From JBCCCJ01 sp039029315 (GTDB lineage: Bacteria; Bacteroidota; Bacteroidia; J057): a stretch of DNA of 64,000 nt. Below the pieces are notes generated by a model that searched no databases, was not told the DNA's origin, and worked only from the letters and a program-made list of their open reading frames with translations. The number at the start of each line of letters is the position of its first letter. Position 1 is the first letter of the stretch. Where the stretch lies: contig JBCCGK010000049.1 of assembly GCA_039029315.1 (NCBI GenBank), positions 15,237 through 79,236 on the forward strand, in the 5' to 3' direction. This document shows positions 59,424 through 64,000 of this stretch, in pieces. The position numbers were made by a program, and so were the translations under genes.

Positions 59424-61088
59424 TCAATCTCCCAAGCGGCCCATCAAGTCATCAATGTGCGATCGTTTCGGCAATTCTGCCCCTTGAATGATGATGTTCT
59501 GCCTTTTGTCCATCAACACAAAATATGGCGAACCCGTTACCCCATATTTTCGGGCAATTCCGGCATTCACCCCTTTGGCCAGCCGCATATGCTGCCCGGC
59601 ATACAACCGGTACTTTCTGATCGCAGCATCCCAATCTGCTTCATTCCGATCCAAAGAGATGAAGATCAAGCGTACCCGAATATCTGTTTCTCCATATTCT
59701 TTGGCAAGCTTTCTGGCAAACAGCAATTCCTTCAATCCTGGTTTGTAATGACTGTCCCAAAAGCACAACAGAGTTGGCTGATTCGTATTGATCGTCAGCA
59801 TACGTTCCAGCTTTTGACTCATTAACTCATCCTGAATCTCGGACAACTGACCCGTGCGATCATCTCCGCTGAACTGATCTTCCAAAGAAATTCTGGCTTC
59901 CAGGTCTTGTTTGATCCCCTGTTCCAATGGTGTAGCCTGAAGAACCGTATAATTATTCCAGAAGTTCGGATCATAGGGAATAGCAGCTAAGGTTGATTCA
60001 GTTGGCATCTCTCCATCAACTTTTTGAAAGTGTTGGGTCTGAATCTCATTGACCATCAATTCGACATGGTGAAAGTGATCTGAGGTATGAATGATCTGGC
60101 CCAAAGAATCGCGTTCTTGGGTGATTCGTCTTGCTTCATCCAGTGAATGCTCGAGATAATATTTGCCTTGATACAACTGATAATTGAAGACATGTTTTCC
60201 CTTCCATGAGGTAGTAGTAGATTTGAAGGTGTGGGAACTATTGCTGACCTGCTCATATCTCAAAATGGCAAAATTATCCGCAGAAATATAGAAATCCATC
60301 GTATGATGGTAGCTGGGTTTTTTGGATTCTGCTCTTACAACATAGACGACCTCACCTTGAAAATAGGTCGTATCTTCAAAAAAGAAATCGATATTCTTTG
60401 GCTCTTTCTCCGCAAAAACTTGAAAATTCTTATATCCGACCACATCCATCCTCAGAACCACAGGCAAGGCATGAGCGGAGTGAGAAAAACCCGAAATACT
60501 GGTGAAGTCCACACTCCTTCTCAACTGTTTGAACTTGACGCCGAATTTTTTCGAAGGATTTTTCACAGGTTTTCTATAGCCTTTCTTATCGTATAGATCG
60601 ATGGCCGCTTCGATGAGCCTGCCATAGACATTGCCTTCTTTGCAATAGTGCCGATAAAAGGTGTTGAGGAGATAGCCTTTTTGGGGATAGTTATCTTTTA
60701 CATGCTCAAAAGCAAGTTCCAGGAGTTCTTTGGCAGTAACATCTGTAGAGTATATGACTACCTCATCGAGGGTAAAGGTCTGCTCCTTCAGCAAAATGAT
60801 CTTTTTTTCAGCCTCGCGGAAGGAGGAAAGGGGAATTTCCTGATCCGCATAGCCCAGGCAGGAGATTTGCAAACGCTGGTGTATCGACGAAATGGGAATT
60901 GAGAGAGAAAACTCTCCGAGTATATTGGAAACGGTTCCGACTCCTGTACCTGCCACTCGAAGGCTTGCATAAGGAATCGCTTCATCAGTATCCTTGTCAA
61001 GGAGTTGCCCACTGATCAATACGGATTGGGCAGAAAGAGAAGACACCAATAGTGCCAAAAAAATACAACTAGCTATGCTGGTTTTCAT
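59424..61088 (-). CDS. Carboxypeptidase-regulatory-like domain protein with C-terminal thioredoxin-like domain
   Basis: A 554-residue secreted protein. A signal peptide (1-20, SSLSAQ) is followed by a CarboxypepD_reg-like domain (about 22-105, GQLLDKDTDEAIPYASLRV). A long central region of the kind found after such domains in Bacteroidota spans 110-420. The C-terminal 130 residues look like a thioredoxin/TlpA fold (TNQPTLLCFWDSHYKPGLKEL, then YGVTGSPYFVLMD with the cis-Pro). The CxxC of redox thioredoxins is replaced by WDSH, so it should not be a disulfide oxidoreductase. ATG 61088 fits the signal peptide. Function unknown. Confidence 0.8.
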   Translation of the reverse strand: MKTSIASCIFLALLVSSLSAQSVLISGQLLDKDTDEAIPYASLRVAGTGVGTVSNILGEFSLSIPISSIHQRLQISCLGYADQEIPLSSFREAEKKIILLKEQTFTLDEVVIYSTDVTAKELLELAFEHVKDNYPQKGYLLNTFYRHYCKEGNVYGRLIEAAIDLYDKKGYRKPVKNPSKKFGVKFKQLRRSVDFTSISGFSHSAHALPVVLRMDVVGYKNFQVFAEKEPKNIDFFFEDTTYFQGEVVYVVRAESKKPSYHHTMDFYISADNFAILRYEQVSNSSHTFKSTTTSWKGKHVFNYQLYQGKYYLEHSLDEARRITQERDSLGQIIHTSDHFHHVELMVNEIQTQHFQKVDGEMPTESTLAAIPYDPNFWNNYTVLQATPLEQGIKQDLEARISLEDQFSGDDRTGQLSEIQDELMSQKLERMLTINTNQPTLLCFWDSHYKPGLKELLFARKLAKEYGETDIRVRLIFISLDRNEADWDAAIRKYRLYAGQHMRLAKGVNAGIARKYGVTGSPYFVLMDKRQNIIIQGAELPKRSHIDDLMGRLGD

Positions 61089-61192
61089 GTTTGGTAGGAA
61101 TAAATCAATGCCTTTGTGAGAAAGTCGAAAAAAACACCTCAACAGTTGCAGGCTGCTCTACCATCAAATGTAGAAGGAGAAAATTTTCCCTA

Positions 61193-62452
61193 TTAAAACA
61201 ACCAACCAATCCCAACCTCAGCAAAATCTGCTTCCCCGCTATGGGAGTGAACATAGATCCCGAGGTACAGTTGTCGCCGATCCCGGTTTTGCTGATCGAA
61301 TAGATAATATTGCGTGCCGAGTTTGGTATAGAGGAAATAGTCCATCAGTTCAGCTCGTTTCAGATAGGGCCCAAGATGCCCTACGAGAGAGAATCTTCCC
61401 AATGCAAACTCAAATCCACCATACATGGCAATTCCAATCGCAGCAGAAGGCAAGGAAATCCAGTCGGCTTGATGATTGCGATAAAAATCTGCAACACTGC
61501 TGTTGAAAAAGCCTTCCAGACCCAATTTGAATCGGATTTTGTTTCGCCAAAAGGTATTCAAGCTAAGAGAGGCCAGATATACAGGATAGAGAGGACCATT
61601 TGGAACTTTGCTGGAGGTGAATCCATATCCCAATCGAAAGCCTGGGTATAGCTGCATTTTCCCTGGCTCAGGAGGAAGAATATCTGTCGGTGAAGTTGGC
61701 TCAACTGCCAAAGGAGAATATCGAATACCGATTTTTATAGCTGGAATGTTCACCCCCAAATTCGGAATACGGACATGAGCGTTCGATAGATGCGTCCCGC
61801 CTACTCCGAGGATATAAGCGAGAGTCGGCTGCGGTTGCCACATCCATTCAACCCCAAAATGTGTAAGATTGTTGATCCGAGCACCGATGACATTGTTCGC
61901 AGAATTGGTTTGCCTGTCAAATGGTTTGCTGGCATAAACAAACGAACTGGCAAGCACATAATGAAAGCTCCAGGGGCCTTTCTTGCTTATCATTCCTCGA
62001 AAACTCGGCAAAATGCTGAGTCCCCATCCCAATACATCTGGATTGCCAAACGAGCTATATACCAGGCTCAAGCCGATTTCAGGAAAACGATATCTGTGAT
62101 GCCAGATTTTTTTCCCTGAAGTAGGGGAGAGGATTCCAAGCTCTACCACATGAGACAAGGGGCGAACCTCAGGAAAATCAGGATGAATCCGGAGAGTTGG
62201 ACCCAAGTGAAGGTTGCTGACAATACTTGGTTGAGCAATAGCCAGATTCATAAAAAGGAACAATCCGGGGAAGAGTCTGGAAATTTTTCTTGATTGTGGG
62301 CCTGCATGAACCTTCTCAAGTCTGAGAAAGGCAAAAAGCAAAGAGACAACTCCCCTTTCTACAATTGGACGCAAGACTTCATGCGTCCAATCCTGTCTAT
62401 AGATCCATTCACGAATGATAGTGAAATTCTGTAGCCAGTCTGGTCTTCTCAT
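61193..62452 (-). CDS. PagL-like lipid A deacylase (acyloxyacyl hydrolase family), outer membrane
   Basis: An outer-membrane barrel with the PagL signature GVGGTHLSNAHV, where His and Ser are the catalytic pair that removes the 3-O acyl chain of lipid A, followed by IPNLGVN. The mature barrel ends in FAEVGIGWLF. From ATG 62452 the protein has 419 residues, but the signal peptide (LFPGLFLFMNLAIAQ) begins only near residue 58. The ATG overlaps the stop of bcp by ATGA, implying coupling; a TTG at codon 38 behind an AGGGGAG site is an alternative start that still leaves about 20 extra residues. The family call is good, the start uncertain. Confidence 0.75.
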   Translation of the reverse strand: MRRPDWLQNFTIIREWIYRQDWTHEVLRPIVERGVVSLLFAFLRLEKVHAGPQSRKISRLFPGLFLFMNLAIAQPSIVSNLHLGPTLRIHPDFPEVRPLSHVVELGILSPTSGKKIWHHRYRFPEIGLSLVYSSFGNPDVLGWGLSILPSFRGMISKKGPWSFHYVLASSFVYASKPFDRQTNSANNVIGARINNLTHFGVEWMWQPQPTLAYILGVGGTHLSNAHVRIPNLGVNIPAIKIGIRYSPLAVEPTSPTDILPPEPGKMQLYPGFRLGYGFTSSKVPNGPLYPVYLASLSLNTFWRNKIRFKLGLEGFFNSSVADFYRNHQADWISLPSAAIGIAMYGGFEFALGRFSLVGHLGPYLKRAELMDYFLYTKLGTQYYLFDQQNRDRRQLYLGIYVHSHSGEADFAEVGIGWLF

Positions 62453-62913
62453 CCGCCCAATCCTTGAATGACCTTCAAGGCATCTTCAATATGGGGATCG
62501 ATCTGAAATTGGGAAGCAAAGCGATGGCGAACAATTCCGGTTTTGTCTATCACAAAGGTTTCGCGTCCAGGAAGCAATCCAAAGAGGGAATTGGTGACGC
62601 CATATCGTTTACTGACTTCTTTGTTGGAATCGCTAAGAAGTTGAAAAGGCAAATTCCGGTTGGAACTGAACTTCTGATGTGATCGAACAGAATCAAAACT
62701 TACCCCAATCACCTCTGCTCCGGCATCAGTAAAGGCTTCGTATTGGTCGCGAAATCCACAGGCTTCCTTGGTACAACCAGGAGTTTCATCTTTGGGGTAA
62801 AAGTACAGGACGATATGTTTTTTTCCTGCAAAATCCGACAAACTGACTACTTCACCATCCTGGTTTGGGAGAGAAAAGGCGGGAGCTTGATCTCCTACAG
62901 CTAATTTTTTCAT
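62449..62913 (-). CDS. bcp: Peroxiredoxin, BCP/PrxQ type
   Basis: A 154-residue thiol peroxidase that reduces hydrogen and organic peroxides. PKDETPGCTKEACGFRD carries the peroxidatic Cys and a second Cys five residues on, the resolving position of this subgroup. The family start is ATG 62913. Its last bases overlap the next gene (ATGA), so the lipid A deacylase-like protein is probably translated with it. Confidence 0.96.
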   Translation of the reverse strand: MKKLAVGDQAPAFSLPNQDGEVVSLSDFAGKKHIVLYFYPKDETPGCTKEACGFRDQYEAFTDAGAEVIGVSFDSVRSHQKFSSNRNLPFQLLSDSNKEVSKRYGVTNSLFGLLPGRETFVIDKTGIVRHRFASQFQIDPHIEDALKVIQGLGG

Positions 62914-63007
62914 GTGCAATGAGCTAGAATAAATCCTTTTGAGTTGTGTAAAAATAAGGAAGAAAATTTGCACATTCGCATATTCTCACATTTGTTGAAG
63001 TTGTCGT

Positions 63008-63439
63008 ATGTATTCTGTAGAGCTGATTCCACTAGATCGTTTTAATTGGGAAGAATGTCTGGCCATTCAAATTTCTCCTGAACAAGAGAATTTTGTCCCT
63101 CCGATTCTGTATTCGTTGGCTCAGGCAAAATTCGAATCACTGACCCCTTTTGGCGTTCGGCTTTCAGGCAAGATGATTGGCTTTTTGATGCATGGAGAAT
63201 TCTCAGGGATCTGTTGGCTGAATCGAATCCTCATTGATGCAGATTACCAAAACCAGGGGATAGGAGAAATGGCTGTTAAAAAATGGATTCAAAAAATGGT
63301 GTATAAAGTCAATTGCAAGGAAATCCGCACCAGCTATGCCCGTGAGAATTACAGTGCTGCCCAATTTTTTGAAAAACTGGGATTTATCCCGATTGATGAT
63401 GGTCTCAAAGAAGAGATCGTCGCTCGATATGAAAGATAA
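63008..63439 (+). CDS. GNAT-family N-acetyltransferase
   Basis: A 143-residue acetyltransferase. The acetyl-CoA-binding motif A is RILIDADYQNQGIGEMAV, followed by SYARENYSAAQFFEKLGF. This resembles the spermidine/diamine acetyltransferase (BltD/PaiA) branch. The start is ATG 63008. It diverges from bcp and is convergent with the Shedu-like gene. Confidence 0.9.
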   Translation: MYSVELIPLDRFNWEECLAIQISPEQENFVPPILYSLAQAKFESLTPFGVRLSGKMIGFLMHGEFSGICWLNRILIDADYQNQGIGEMAVKKWIQKMVYKVNCKEIRTSYARENYSAAQFFEKLGFIPIDDGLKEEIVARYER

Positions 63440-63448
63440 GGCTCTTTC

Positions 63449-64000
63449 TTATCTTCGCTGACTCAATTCGCCTACCAGCCAATTGAGTTGGACCCTTGCA
63501 TCGCTGACCATGCCTTGATAGGAAAGAAATTTGATCTCAGCACGAGGACTCTGATCAACCAGGGTTTGACTCAAGGCACCTCCGATGATCAGAACTTCAA
63601 TATCCCTTCCTGGTAAATATACTTTCAGGTCTGCCTGGAATTCTTTGGCATGTCGGCGATCCAATAATTCTATGGTATGATCTGGGCCTTTGAGATCGAG
63701 GAGAATAAATCTTCGGTTGAAATCCCGAAGTAAGAGAAGGGTCGGGGCATGGGCAGCGTGCCCATTGGTGAATTTGTGGCCAGTATAGAGTTGAATAACT
63801 TCAGTCAGGTCGGGGCCAGTAGAGACCATAGAGAAGGCATTGCCCAGCATCCAGAGATTGTTGCTGATGACGCGGTGAATCTGCTGAGGTTCTGTCTCTG
63901 GATTAAGGATCAAGTGTTCGAAATCATGCAATACCTTCAATCGCTGTTGAGATTGTTGGGCCAGAAGCGCAACATCGAGCAGCCCAAACTCTGAAAAGAC
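63449..64000 (-). CDS. C-terminal part of a Shedu-like (DUF4263-type) nuclease protein, continues past the right edge
   Basis: The frame is open to the window end, so only the last 183 residues are seen; a TTG at 63940 is in frame but need not be the start. The segment follows the Shedu/PD-(D/E)XK pattern: NNLWMLGNAFSMVSTG, then a strand ending LLLL, RRFILLDLKGPDHT, VLIIGGAL and IKFLSYQGMVSDARVQLNWL. Such domains often sit at the C-terminus of GHKL-type ATPases or in Shedu phage defence proteins. The usual Asp of the RPD motif is Thr here (HAPTLLLL), although DLK remains, so cleavage activity is doubtful. Confidence 0.6.
   Translation of the reverse strand, partial: VFSEFGLLDVALLAQQSQQRLKVLHDFEHLILNPETEPQQIHRVISNNLWMLGNAFSMVSTGPDLTEVIQLYTGHKFTNGHAAHAPTLLLLRDFNRRFILLDLKGPDHTIELLDRRHAKEFQADLKVYLPGRDIEVLIIGGALSQTLVDQSPRAEIKFLSYQGMVSDARVQLNWLVGELSQRR

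Overview
The window looks like chromosome from a member of the Bacteroidota, most likely of the Saprospiria/Lewinella type. Three large secreted proteins end in type IX secretion (Por) sorting domains. There is a FecI/FecR/TonB-receptor signalling set with an STN domain. The clearest promoters follow the Bacteroidota pattern TTG-N20-TAnnTTTG, and several genes (recF-dciA, rfaE2, mitochondrial-type aconitase) are of the usual Bacteroidota kind. No tRNA, rRNA or CRISPR array was seen. The taxonomic call is inference from gene content; no search was run.

Layout. 1-5 kb: a DUF3179 protein cut by the left edge, a nitrilase, and a two-gene redox unit (NosR-like polyferredoxin plus FAD/NAD oxidoreductase). 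5.4-18.2 kb: a minus-strand block reading sigma factor, FecR anti-sigma, TonB receptor, two tandem 1200-residue secreted reprolysin-type proteases, then anmK; it looks like one regulated secretion/uptake locus. 18.5-20.1 kb: an ECF41-type sigma factor beside a cytochrome-b-like membrane protein. 20.2-25 kb: a possible structured RNA, a MoxR ATPase and a VWA protein, facing a membrane TPR protein whose N-terminus resembles a CHAT protease that has lost its catalytic residues. 26.2-28.3 kb: an unusual four-repeat protein with a papain/NlpC-like C-terminus and a contractile-injection-cargo-like N-terminus. 30.6-31.4 kb: a RAYT transposase with an inverted pair of REP palindromes and a REP-derived 27-bp tandem repeat. 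31-42 kb: housekeeping (rarA, gcvT, MaoC/thioesterase, aconitase), a mitochondrial-type single-chain phenylalanyl-tRNA synthetase with a structured leader, and two adjacent MITEs that begin at a stop codon. 42-56 kb: a secreted beta-propeller protein, lipA, nrnA, ndk, an exonuclease-GIY-YIG fusion, rfaE2, pdhA, recF and dciA. 56.4-58.4 kb: a restriction-modification system. 58.5-64 kb: an Rpn-type nuclease, a carboxypeptidase-regulatory/thioredoxin-like fusion, a PagL-like lipid A deacylase, bcp, a GNAT acetyltransferase and the end of a Shedu-like nuclease protein.

The strongest leads are as follows. (1) The restriction-modification locus: the methyltransferase carries its own MerR-type DNA-binding domain, three abutting 10-bp direct repeats lie between its promoter and its start codon, and a C9 tract sits in the linker between its two domains. 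Together these suggest a self-repressing, possibly phase-variable system. (2) A FARS2-like PheRS in a bacterial chromosome. (3) The RAYT/REP cluster with compensatory stem changes. (4) The four-repeat papain-like putative effector. (5) The pseudo-CHAT membrane protein next to MoxR/VWA.
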